A DNA stretch of 64,000 nucleotides from Trichaptum fuscoviolaceum (lineage: Eukaryota; Basidiomycota; Agaricomycetes; Hymenochaetales; Trichaptaceae). The notes beneath the pieces were generated by a model. The model saw nothing but the letters and a program-made list of their open reading frames with translations. It was not told the origin of the DNA and ran no database searches. Numbering within the stretch: the first letter of the stretch is position 1; the number at the start of each line of letters is the position of its first letter. The position numbers and the translations under genes are program-made. Location of the stretch: contig CAJSYZ010000007.1 in assembly GCA_910574455.1 (NCBI GenBank), positions 3,665,773 through 3,729,772 on the forward strand, written 5' to 3'. Shown one piece after another: positions 53,976-64,000 of this stretch.

Positions 53976-56900
53976 TTAGGCACCCTCAGCGGCGGTGCGT
54001 TTTGCTAACAAAGAGCCTGGCTCGAATGGCCCGGCAGACGGCAAGGCGGACGATGGTGCGCTGAAAGGAGGGGCAACATTCACTAACGGTTGGACAGGAG
54101 CGCGTTTCCGCGTGCCCGCACGAGACAAAGCGGCTCCCGACGACCCATTCGCCGCTTGCGAAGTACTTTTACTACGGAACAGAACATTCCGTTCTTGATA
54201 CAGAATATAAGACTGAAGAAGAGAAGTTCAGTACATCACTGTGAGTAACTAATATACAGAGACTTACCCTGGCGAGGAGAATGGACTCAAGCCAGTGTCT
54301 ACCAACATCTTCAGAACAAGAGAAGACATGCAGATAGTCTGCCTTATTCTCAAAGAGTGAAATAGGATCGGTTGACTTGACCGCAAAGACAAAGGTTCTG
54401 GGAGCCTTGTGGATACGAGTCACGACATAAGCGTCGAAAGCTGAGAGCGAGCATAGGAACTCGTCATCTTTGCCCTGACAATTTCATTCATAAGCTGAAT
54501 GTGGCGAAGAGGGGTGTAATTCTTACCTCGCGCTTAGACAACCATAGACCATGCTCTCGCAGTTCCAACCAACGTTTATTCCATTTCCCTTTCTTGCTCT
54601 CGTAGTCTACATATCCTGTGCGTTTGGGTATGCTCGACGGAATGCTCTGTTCGCAGATAAGAACGAGTAGGAAGGGAGAAAATAGACATGAAACTTACGG
54701 CCAGAGTGAAGGACAGAGATGATCTCTTTGCCATGAAGACGTTTGCTGTCTTCTCCTTATTCCAAGACCCCGAGATGTCGGTAATCAGCTCGAAGTCGCG
54801 CACAGGACGCTCCATCCCGTAATCTTGGCAGACCTCGAAGAGCATCCAGCCGGTAGATCTGCGAGATTCCTCACGAAGATCTCCTTGTTGCTGTAGCATC
54901 TCGAGCACGTCCTTGGCATTCGTCTCTGGGCCAACTTCGACCATATTGAATCTCTGAAGGTCGCCAATGAATATACGCATTTGCACTGCATTGGGGTTCG
55001 AGACCATCGGCGGGAAATTCGTGCGCACGGGGGAGGTGGGAGTGGGATAAGCAGAAGACGGTAGGCGTGCACTAGCGGGTAGAGGTGGGACGGGCGGCTG
55101 TGCGGAATCATCGACGCTCGCACGATTGCTCTTGAACATCGGGCGATTGCCTTCCAAAGAGGAGCGGGCGCTCTTTATAAGCTTGTTGCGTGTGTGTTCC
55201 TCCGTGTGGCCTTCTTGGCTCTGTCGACCTTTCGCAGACGTCGGTCGGCGAACGATGGGAACTGCCGGAATGGGTGATACACCTCCAGGAGTCGAAGGAT
55301 GATGGAATGAGCGCATAGGCCGCAGCGTACGACCTGAATCCTTCGCATCTGAGCCAGAGTTTTGACGTAGACCTAACGGTGGAGCCTGCGGATATTGCGG
55401 TGTACGCTGCACTGCTGCCGAAGCTGGCGCCGACGCATAGTCCAATGGAGACTGGAACGATCTATCTGACGCACTGACCTCCGTAGACGTTCGAGGGACT
55501 GGTGACGGAGTTGGCGGTACGCGAGGGACTTCAGCATCTGTCTGAGCTTGGACTCTGAGTAGCCTCTTCATCAAGTCGTCAGGTTTGAAAGCACTGCTGT
55601 CCCCAATAGTCTTCGCTCGTGCACGTCGTACGGGTGGCGCCTCAGTCGTCCGCTGTGCCATCAAAGCCGCCTCCTGGCTACTTGACAGCGCACTGCCATT
55701 GAAGGCCGGGGCTGCGCTCTGTGGATGACGAAGAGAGCTGGTTCGGCCACGCACTGGAAAGTCCATCAAGGCACTTGTACTGGCTGTCGATGGACCAGCA
55801 GAAGACTGCTCCTCTCCGCGAGGGCGGGAGCGTGCACGGTCTCTTCGTCTCTGCTCGCGTTCGTCGCGTACTTGGCGTCGTATCGACTTCTGCGCTTGCA
55901 AAGCCGTAGGAATACGTTGTGCCAAAGGTACATCATCGTCTTCCGTACTGTCTTGAGTAGAGGGCGCCTCAGGCTGTAGGTCCGCAGGTCTCTTGAAGAC
56001 ACCCTTCCGTCCATTGCGTCGCTGATTGAACGCTTCGACTGCGGGCGCCAACTGTGGTACAGGCGGACGATCTTGGCCATAGTCATCCTCGGATTCGGAC
56101 GAGTCTGAGTCGCTAGTCGATGGTACAGAGACAGAGGGTTTCCTGCCCCTTCGATCATCTCCGCCTCTACCATCATCTCTTCCGTTCCCGTTGTTCCTGC
56201 GTCCATCTCCAGGATCCCGACGTCCACCAAATTCACTCCCAGAGCTATCGCCACGCCCGCTCCGAGAGTGGAACTCACCCTTGTATCTGTACCCATCTCC
56301 AGCAGCATTACTTTCCTTCCACGCGTATGATCCCCCACGCGAACCCGAGTACCCTCCTGCGTGAGTACACGTTCGAACATTCACGGGTGCAGACACAGCG
56401 ACTGGACCACCAGACCTCCCGCTCATCACCTCCGAATCCATCCACTCCTCCTCACTGCTCCCATTCATGTTCCCCCTGCGACGCATAATGCTATTGATCG
56501 ATGCGCGGAGCGTGCTCCCGGATGACCCAGGCTCGAAGCCCGCAGTGGCAGAATTGAACGGGCGCCACCCGTTCTCATCGACACCATTCGGGATTCGTAT
56601 CCCAGAGTCACGGTCATATTCATCATAGAAGGCAGTTGCGTGGGACGAACGTGGTGCAAAAGAGCCTTCTGCCGTTGCTAATTCTGCGTCATCATACTTC
56701 TGGGCCGCCACGCTCTCGCCTGGCGGTGTGACGTACGCCTGCGCGACATACGACCCAGCGGAGCTGCTCAGCTCGTCCAAGGTGCTCACACTGCTGTCCG
56801 AGCCTTGTCGTCCGCGCCTGACGTCTAAGTCGCTCTGGCTGTGTAACGACGGCAAGCTTGGCGGGTATGCGTATTGCGCGGTCATCGAGCCGTATCCAGA

Positions 56901-59900
56901 GTTCGAGCTTGAGTTTGACCGTCCAGAGTATCCAGATTGCCCAGAACGCGAGCGTGAAAGCGAAGATGACCAGGATGACTTCCTGCTAATATCAGTACTG
57001 TAGGTACGTGTCGGCGAAAACGTGAAGACGGGGTCTTCCTCCGGCAACGTTGAGAGTGGCGGGAGCATCGAGTCGTCTTCTTCTTCAGCCGTGGTGGTGG
57101 ATGCTAGAATAGTTTGTGTCTGCGTTTGTGTCGTGCCTTGTGCTTCTGTAGCAGTTAATTCCAGCGCCCTTTGCTCCGACGGAGCCCCTTCACTGACAGT
57201 ATTCGAACGCGAGCGTGCAGGCAGCTCAGGATCCAGTGTTAGCGAGTCTGGCCTTGCGTTGGCCTGCTGTAGTGGGGCGTAATAGTTGGGTGAAATGCTC
57301 CGAGGCAGCACAATACCGTAGTCTTCTACCGAGCCAAGTGGCGAGGCCGGTGGCGATGCGTCTGCTGATCCTGGAGTCAACCGTCCCGAGTCGCTGCGCA
57401 ACGGGATGGCGATAGAAAGTGTCGGAGGTAAGAGGTGATGGTATGGCACAAGTGGCGGGGCGAGTAGAGAAGTTGTAGGAGCGCTTGCGGTAGGAGTATG
57501 ATTTAAGGTCGGGGTAGGAGGAGAGGTGATGGCTCGAACAGATCCAGTCGCAGTTGCTGGCAACCCCGGCAGAAGTGTCGTAGAAGTCAAAGCTGAAGAT
57601 GAGGTGTCCAAAGGCACGGAGTGCAGCTGGATCTGGTTGCTCCTGCGACGCGTTTCCCCGTGGCGGTCAAATTCACCGTCGTCGAAGTCGAAGTGGTCTG
57701 AATCCGCCTGCCGTCCGTCTGGTCTATTTCCATCCGCAGGCGTTTCGTAATTAGGCATCGTCGTCGGAACATCGCTGGTTTTATCTTGCTTCCGAACGCT
57801 CACGGGTCCCCCAATTTCATCGCTTGTCGGCACGGAGGAGGATGTCGAAGCATAATTAACGTCTTCGGTTGCAGGACGAATGACGCTAGTGCGATCGCCA
57901 GCGCTAGCGAGCTCGTGTTCGATATGTTTTCCACTTTCCAGAGACTCAAGCGCGTGCTCCGCGTCTCGGTGGTCAACCACAGAACAACCGGCATCAGAAA
58001 CTCCCCTCGACTGATACCAATCGCTATCGATAACACGACCCGCAGGCTTCGCCGGGTGCGTTGTAGGCTCAGAAGGTGTCTCGTCGTAGTCAACGATGAG
58101 GTCCAACGCGGCACTGAAGCTTGACTGTGACGACCGTTGGAAATTCAGAGGAGGGAGGGTTCTGCAATCATCAAATGCAGATGCTTCGTTGCGAGGCAGA
58201 CGATCTCGGTTGACATCCCCGATGGTAGCAGTTGCAGACAGATCGCTGGTGGCGCCCGATAGGGCAACTTCCTCATCCGGCCGCCCTCCGCCATCTGCAA
58301 TTCCTAGCTCGTCGTCATGCTCAGGTTTTGTAACGGTCGCCGAAGTCGAGAGGTGCGACGAGCTAGCCGTAGAGCTAGAGACACATGAAAGATCTGAGTC
58401 TGAAGCTGAGAGTGTCTCAGGTGCGCCCTCTATGTTCTTTCCAGAAGTAGATACTGTGGCTTGAGCCTGCGCGGCGGCGACCTTGGCTTGCGTGGCAGCG
58501 TCAGCGTTCCCTCCCGTCAATGAGAAGAACGACCCTCGCTCCGGGGTAACTGTACAAACGAAAGCAAAACAAATTCAAAGATCAGATCATGTCCATGTCC
58601 AGAGAATTCCACGTCAATTTGTCTGATGCGCGAACGGAAGACAGAAAATGGACTGGAAGTATTACTTACAAGGCACGTCCGGAAGGTCTTTCTCGCATGT
58701 CACCTGCTCGGTCTCCTGCACTGAATGAGAGTCGAAGGGTATTATATCTGGTGTAGAACTCGTATCACTGATGCTGCTTGTCGGTGTCACCGGCAATGAT
58801 TTATCTTGAGATTCGGACACAACTATTTGAACCTCCTCCGTAGTTGCATTTCCTTCACCCCCCTCTTGTTCACTCACTTCGGTGTCGACCTCTTGTTCCG
58901 TCATGATCTCCGGCACATCCTCATCATCATCTTCTTCATCTTGCGCCCATGGCTCTAACGGCAAGCCCGCACCCACTTTCCCCTTCCTCTTCTTCCCACT
59001 CCTTCCGTAATGTAGCCCTACCATACCCGCAAGGGCGCTCACAGGTATGTCCATACGCGCCAGAGCGTGCAAGGACGGAAGCGACGGGCGCGGCGCGAAG
59101 GCCGGCCGGGTGTGTGCTGGTCGCGTTCGAGACGGTGGTGGATGCGGCGGAGACTGAGGAGATGAGAAAGATGATGAGTGAGGCGTCTGTGGCGGAGACA
59201 GTGGGGGAGGCGTAGAATGTATATGCATGGGGGGAGGGGGTCGCACAGTAGACGAAGACGAGGGACCAGCTTTCGATGAAGGAGCCATCGGCGACATAGC
59301 ATATAGACTTGGCATTGCAGATGTCTTTGCAGACGGGCTGGTCGGCGTCGAACGGCTCTTACCCTTCCTATCCACATCCGAAGCCACCTCCGCAACTACA
59401 CCTTCCTCACCATCTTTGTCCTTGTTCGAATGAGGGTTGAGAGGCGAGGGCGGTGTCGTCGGTATCTGCGGGATCGGTGGTAGGGTCGACTGGTGAGGTT
59501 CGTATATACTCGGAGTCGGAGGCATTGACAAAGTAGCCATCGAGCCAGAGGGAGACGTCAACGGTGTGCTAGCCGCGAAAGGGTCGTCGTCCAAAAGGTA
59601 AGCAGGAGGAGATTCGCGCCCTTGCGCAGGCCCTTGGAGGTCCAGCACAGGGTAAGGAAAGTTGTCTCCACGACGAGTGTTATTTTCATTCGAAGCAAAC
59701 GATGACGAAGCTAAGACAGACGTGATGGACGCGCCGGTATGTGTTTGTGCACGCGCACGACTAAATCCCCTCCTCAACACCGAGCCACTCCCACTCGAAC
59801 TCGACGCATTGGCCGCCGAGGTTTTGTTGATGCTCTCGCGTTGGGAGACCGGAGAAATCGGATTTGTCGACGTCGTTGGTGTCGAGGGCGGGGATTGGGT

Positions 59901-61045
59901 TCGAAACGCCGAGGGTATGAACGTCTGGATCGAAAGACGGTCCTTCATCGAACCCATTTCTTCCCTCTCTTCTCCCGCGCCTAAACCTACCTCTCTCGAG
60001 TTGAGAGTAGTAGTATCGTCGGTTGCAGTAGACGGTCGGCGTTTACCCTTCGTGGATCCAGTCTTTGGCTTGATTGTGTACGCCGAGCGCGTCCTATGCA
60101 AGGTCGGTTTGGTTCTGGATGACGACGACTGAGCAAAGTAGAGTTAGTATTCACGTGTTGGTAGAAGTTAGCTGCAGGCAGAAACACGGAATAGTTTTCG
60201 AAGACATGCACATGGTATGAAAAGTCGCGTCAAAGCGTGAAACCGAGCCCTCAAACGCTTGATGTGTGTGGCAAGGATCAGGTTGCCGCAGCCAAGACTG
60301 AGAAGTAGGACAGAGCGCGAGGACACGCCAGAGTACGCGTTTAGGCTGCACTGCGACCAGCGCCGGCGTGGCCGTTGCGTCCATCGACGGGCACATTACA
60401 GAGAGCAGATACCGCTCGCAGCCCACGCTGATCATGAGCTACTGATCGGCGCAAATGTCTCAGACCCACGTCCGACGCGTCCGCCTTCGCGACGCGTTGC
60501 AGAGAGGGCCCGGGCGCGGGAAGGGACGACAGGCATATGAAGTCTAAATGAAAAAGCCTACTCACTGTTTCACCACCGCCGCTCACACTTCTCGTATCAG
60601 GCGCAGACCCGAACGTGCGCACACGCGACTGATAGTTTGGTCCTTCGAGAGCGCGTTCGTGTCGAGCGAGGTGACTTTCGTGCTCAACGCGTCCCACTCC
60701 TAATCCTACACCGCGCGATGAGCTAGGTCGTTCTGAAGGACGGAAGCGCTGCGCGTCAAGGGCTGCGCGAAACGAAGGTGCGTCGCTGTTGCTCTCTGCG
60801 CTCGCCTTTCTCGCCCTTACACTGGGGCCTGTTTTCGTCGAGGGTGCGCGTGCTGGCGTTGTTCGGGGACCGAGCGGCACGGTCTCTCGGTAGAGTGGCC
60901 CTCGCTTATTCTTCAAGTCGTCTTGGGCGTCGAGTGTGGGGATAACGGCGTCGAAGCGGTGCTGAGCCTGAGTTACGCGCTCGCGGATGATACGAACCAC
61001 GTCGTGCTGCTGTACGCTGTAATCAACTGCAACAAGGCCATCCAT
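53976..61045 (-). CDS. very large protein with RA and PH domains
   Basis: I read a single gene: exon ~61045-60568 (MDGLVAVDYSVQQHDVVRII...), exon ~60132-58671, a long exon ~58552-54700 (joined by GTAAGT..TACAG, giving DVP-FTPERGSFF), then three short exons to 53976. That is about 2,000 residues. The N-terminal ~1,700 are disordered, rich in Ser/Pro/Thr, with an Arg/Asp-rich stretch. Near the C-terminus an RA domain (VQMRIFIGDLQRFNMVEVGP, AKDVLEMLQQQGDL) is followed by a PH domain (KRTGYVDYESKKGKWNKRWL, ELREHGLWLSKRE, APRTFVFAVKSTDPISLFEN, GRHWLESILLAR). RA followed directly by PH is the MRL/Grb7 arrangement, linking Ras-type GTPases to membranes and, in animals, actin. The ~435-nt first intron, absence of any ATG at the second exon, and phase agreement support one gene, but two cannot be excluded. 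Confidence 0.72.
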
Positions 61046-61468
61046 CTTCCGCTTCAGTATTATTTTCTAAGCACGTCCCCTCCCTGGCCCTTTCCGCCGT
61101 GCCCTTGCTTTTTTCGTTCCACCCGTCCGAGTCAGGCGGGCCTGTTCCGATGTTAGGGTGCAGGACGGCCAGGCTCGAGCCTCGGTGGCAGAGAAAAAAA
61201 CTTGTTGGAAAGCGTAAGCCGGCCGACCCTATTGAACAAAGGGCCGAAACTCGTGTTTTTCTCTTCGTTTTGCGCTCGAGGCTTCTTTTCTTCGCCCCCT
61301 TTTTTCTCCTTGTCTTAGCCGAGGGCGTGTAATAAGAATGAAACGCAGATCAACGTATGACGACGAGGTGAGGCGCGAGACGGTAAATCCCTTCTTGAAA
61401 TGTCTTTGAATGAAGATGACGATGGGGGATCGACAGAGGTTTCGCTGGTGATGGCGACGACGTTGTGT
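61046..61468 (-). promoter_or_regulatory. upstream region of the RA/PH gene
   Basis: Contains long purine/pyrimidine-skewed stretches (a T/C-rich run at about 61254-61312, that is A/G-rich on the gene strand), as in promoters of constitutively expressed fungal genes. No TATA box seen. Confidence 0.4.
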
Positions 61469-61489
61469 TCGTCGTCGTCGTCGTCGTCG
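61469..61489. repeat. (TCG)7 microsatellite
   Basis: Seven perfect TCG triplets, with imperfect GACGACG just upstream. Confidence 0.85.
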
Positions 61490-63839
61490 GTGCTGGTATA
61501 GAGTAATGGGTATGAAGGTTGAGATGAGATCGGTTCCTAACTCGCAGTGCTGTATACAGTTGGCTTCAAAAGATTCACAGGCACACTATCAATCCTTGCT
61601 CTTCCATCATTTCCCGCCCGCAACTCGCAACACATGCATAATACATCGAGTTACTATCTCCACTAACGTCCGACGTCCAGCGCCCGGCGCTGAGCAGTTA
61701 GAAAGCCACACGTCCTACTATCAGCGCCGACGTCTTGTACGGAGAAATCGGTGTGCCGCTCATCCAGCATGAAAACATCCTAGTTGATTAAGACCTTGTG
61801 CTCGGACGACCCCAATCTCGTACTCATTGGCTCAACAAAACACCCCTCTTGTCCCTTTCCTATGCCGTTTTGCCTATCGGACATCCTCGCGCCATAAGAC
61901 GTTGACAGCATCTTCTCACCGCAATATTAAAGGACTTGATGTTGGCTCTCTATAGCGACCGCAGTACTCGATGCCACGTCTGCAATTGGTAGAAGCCAGA
62001 CACGCATTTGCTCACTGTCACTGTGCGGCGTAGTGCCAATCCCCCTGACGATTCTAAGACCTGACAAATCTCGAGGCAATCGAGGTACGAGAGTCGAGCT
62101 GATCGCGAACTCTGTATCCTAATCTCAACCTCCTCCATGGGTGCCTAGAGCAGTCCGGCCGGCTTGGCATCCCGCACGGCGCATTCTACCCCACCCAGTG
62201 CCGTCTACATTCCGGACGTCAATGCCCTATATTTACGATTATAACTCAGTGGACGAGAACATATGGCTTATTCAAGAGGATCGACCATATACGATAATCG
62301 ATGCATCGCAATCGATTATCATCCAGTTTTTTCTCAGATTTTTTCATGACTCGGACTACAGAACCAGGAGGTTGCAAGCTCCGGATTTCGAGACGAATTA
62401 TAGCATAATAGCAAAAAAAAAAAAAAATTGGGGTGCATTCAAGTGCTCATCACCTCAGGCCCCTGAACCTTCTCAGCATCGAGTCAAATGTCAGTCGTTT
62501 CATTGACACTAAGTGTTATGCATGTTGCGATTTATTATGCGCTTAATCTGTTTTCGCAGAATCTACAGACATACGCGTGGAGAAGTTCACAACCTCCTTG
62601 CTTTGCTAACATTATCGGCGTTGCGTAGATCTATGAGACAATCAAGAGGTCGTCCGCTTGCATTTATGCCTTTACTGACCTACGGACTCCGTTCTGGAGA
62701 TCGACAGGAATTCCTGTCTTTGGTTTAAATCTAATCTCCTGGGGTTGTTGTACATGACCGCAGTGGAGGCTAAGGCTTCGGAAACCTACAACCCGCTAAG
62801 TACCTTTTCAGCTCTGGGACAGCTACTTACCACACTCGAACTGATCATCCTGCTGATCTGCGTACTAAGGCCAATAGTTCTGATAAACAAGAACTGGTAC
62901 CAATTCAAGCCTTCTGCGGCACAGACTTTCCGGACTCAACTCCTTTTCTCATGCCAGCTTTAGTGCGTGCCCACCCGCCGCCCATAATGCACATCTATAC
63001 GCTAGCTCAGGACTGGCGCCCCTGCCTACTCATCGAACGAGGAATACATAACTTGAATCCCGCACCGATTTCTGATTTCTTGGAATTCTCTAATGCGCAC
63101 CCTCTACATAAACACGCTCAACAGCCCCGGGCCTCCGGACCTCCTCCCGCTCCTTGTTCTACATAGGACATATCGGAAGGTTTACGTCCACATAGGTAAA
63201 ATTTCTTGTGCAATCTCATGCTGAATCCGGGATGGTTTAGAACACTTACGGAGCTTTTTACATACAAACATCGACTTTACTCGTTGGACTTCCGGTAGCC
63301 AGTGAGATATCTTATCTCCGGGCTCGGGATAGCTAGTACAGTACATGTATTTCTTCCCATGAGCTTTAATTTCGGTGACTTTCCTTCTGTACCAGAGCAT
63401 ATATATGAACGTGGGCATTGTCGGAGAACGGAGCAGCTCGCCACTAACCACATACATCCTACTCACCCGGAGACAGGTCCGAGATCCTCCAGAACAAAAC
63501 ACGAAAGAAACTGATCGAGCTCAGTATTCTGTCCGAGTTGGAATCCTTGTGCACCGCGGAACCGAAGTCTATATTTGAAAAGAGGACATTGGGCAAAAGT
63601 GAGAGGAACTGTATAGCATCACTTGATATTCGTGACAGAAAACTCTAGTATACAGTATGAAAGTAAGATGCATATCATAGACTCACCTCAGCATTTGTAG
63701 TATGAATCTGAGGAGAGTTACGGGCAAACATGACACTAAGTACTGCTAACTGGCCATGTACATAATGAAAGAGTACATATATGCGCAAGAAATATATAAA
63801 TGTTTGTGAGATCTAGAGCACGGAATGTCGCATTCCCCC
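61490..63839. other. no supported gene
   Basis: Short ORFs on both strands, a 14-nt A run at 62413-62426, and an open minus-strand stretch at 63182-63502 with no recognisable family. Possibly decayed sequence next to the copia relic. Confidence 0.45.
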
Positions 63840-64000
63840 TCATCGATGCAGAACATCCCGAGAAGTACGCACGATCGAAAAGGCAATTATCTCTTGCCAA
63901 CTTTCTTCATCTAGTTCACCACCCGCATTCTCAAACTGGACTTTCAGATCTCGTAGCGAACGCATATGGTCTTGCATAGACTCTCCGGGCCTAATCCATT
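63840..64000 (-). pseudogene. Ty1/copia-type Gag (UBN2-like) fragment, cut by the window edge
   Basis: Reading leftward from the right edge: WIRPGESMQDHMRSLRDLKV, then QFENAGGELDEESWQEIIAF, SIVRTSRDVLHR and a stop. The pattern G-E-S-M-x-x-H-[8-9]-L-x-x-A-G-x-x-[LIV]-x-[DE]-E matches the helix pair of copia/UBN2 Gag. No zinc knuckle or pol follows, so only a fragment is visible. The part beyond 64000 may be intact. Confidence 0.45.

Noticed and set aside
58520..60101. Two separate genes starting at 58520 and 60101
   Set aside because: Both apparent starts are TTG, not ATG; canonical introns join the frames in phase, so one gene is preferred.
1..64000. CRISPR array, bacterial operon or phage genes
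   Set aside because: Repeats present are minisatellites and transposon termini without spacer structure, and all genes are intron-containing eukaryotic genes.

Overview
This window is nuclear DNA from a filamentous basidiomycete, most likely an Agaricomycete. The genes are intron-rich, with many 50-60 nt GT..AG introns. They include fungal and eukaryotic housekeeping families (COQ6, RRP6, USB1, PAXBP1/GCFC, Rad60-like). The mobile DNA is typical of mushroom-forming fungi: an Ngaro retroelement, a Plavaka-like transposase relic, and an F-box/LRR relic of the kind expanded in Agaricomycetes. No RNA genes, CRISPR arrays or bacterial operons were found.

Layout. 1-3.5 kb: no supported gene. 3.5-7.9 kb: decayed sequence holding a 22-bp minisatellite, a broken alpha-1,3-glucan-synthase fragment, a three-copy degenerate repeat, an F-box/LRR relic, a Ser/Gly-rich fragment and a Plavaka-like relic. 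9.5-20.1 kb: a DUF202 membrane protein, a TM7S3/TM198-like membrane protein with a long polar tail, COQ6 (ubiquinone synthesis), one or two small orphan ORFs, and RRP6 (exosome). A 33-bp sequence is repeated at matching distances upstream of COQ6 and RRP6. 20.2-27.5 kb: a nested transposon. A non-autonomous element with terminal inverted repeats and a 9-bp target duplication contains an Ngaro (DIRS-order, tyrosine-recombinase) retrotransposon with uninterrupted ORFs and identical split direct repeats. A 115-bp MITE with the same termini and its own 9-bp duplication lies at 47.0 kb.

28.1-33.3 kb: two tandem MFS transporters. 33.8-39.6 kb: a compact cluster of GCFC/PAXBP1-like protein, USB1 (sharing a 304-bp divergent promoter with it) and a Rad60/Esc2/NIP45-like protein with SUMO-like domains. 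40.2-42.6 kb: a secreted PEBP-like protein with a PTDG-repeat stalk. 42.6-44.9 kb: repeat-rich DNA with a 10-bp-stem hairpin. 44.9-48.4 kb: two paralogous proteins, possibly nucleotidyltransferase-like, with the MITE between them. 49.3-52.9 kb: a probable mitochondrial protein and a secreted type-B carboxylesterase. 54.0-61.0 kb: one very large protein with C-terminal RA and PH domains. 61.0-64.0 kb: no supported gene until a copia-type gag relic at the right edge.

Exon structures were derived by hand from splice motifs and reading phase. Where lengths are stated, the exon sums divide by three. Family assignments rest on recognised motifs, not on a database search.
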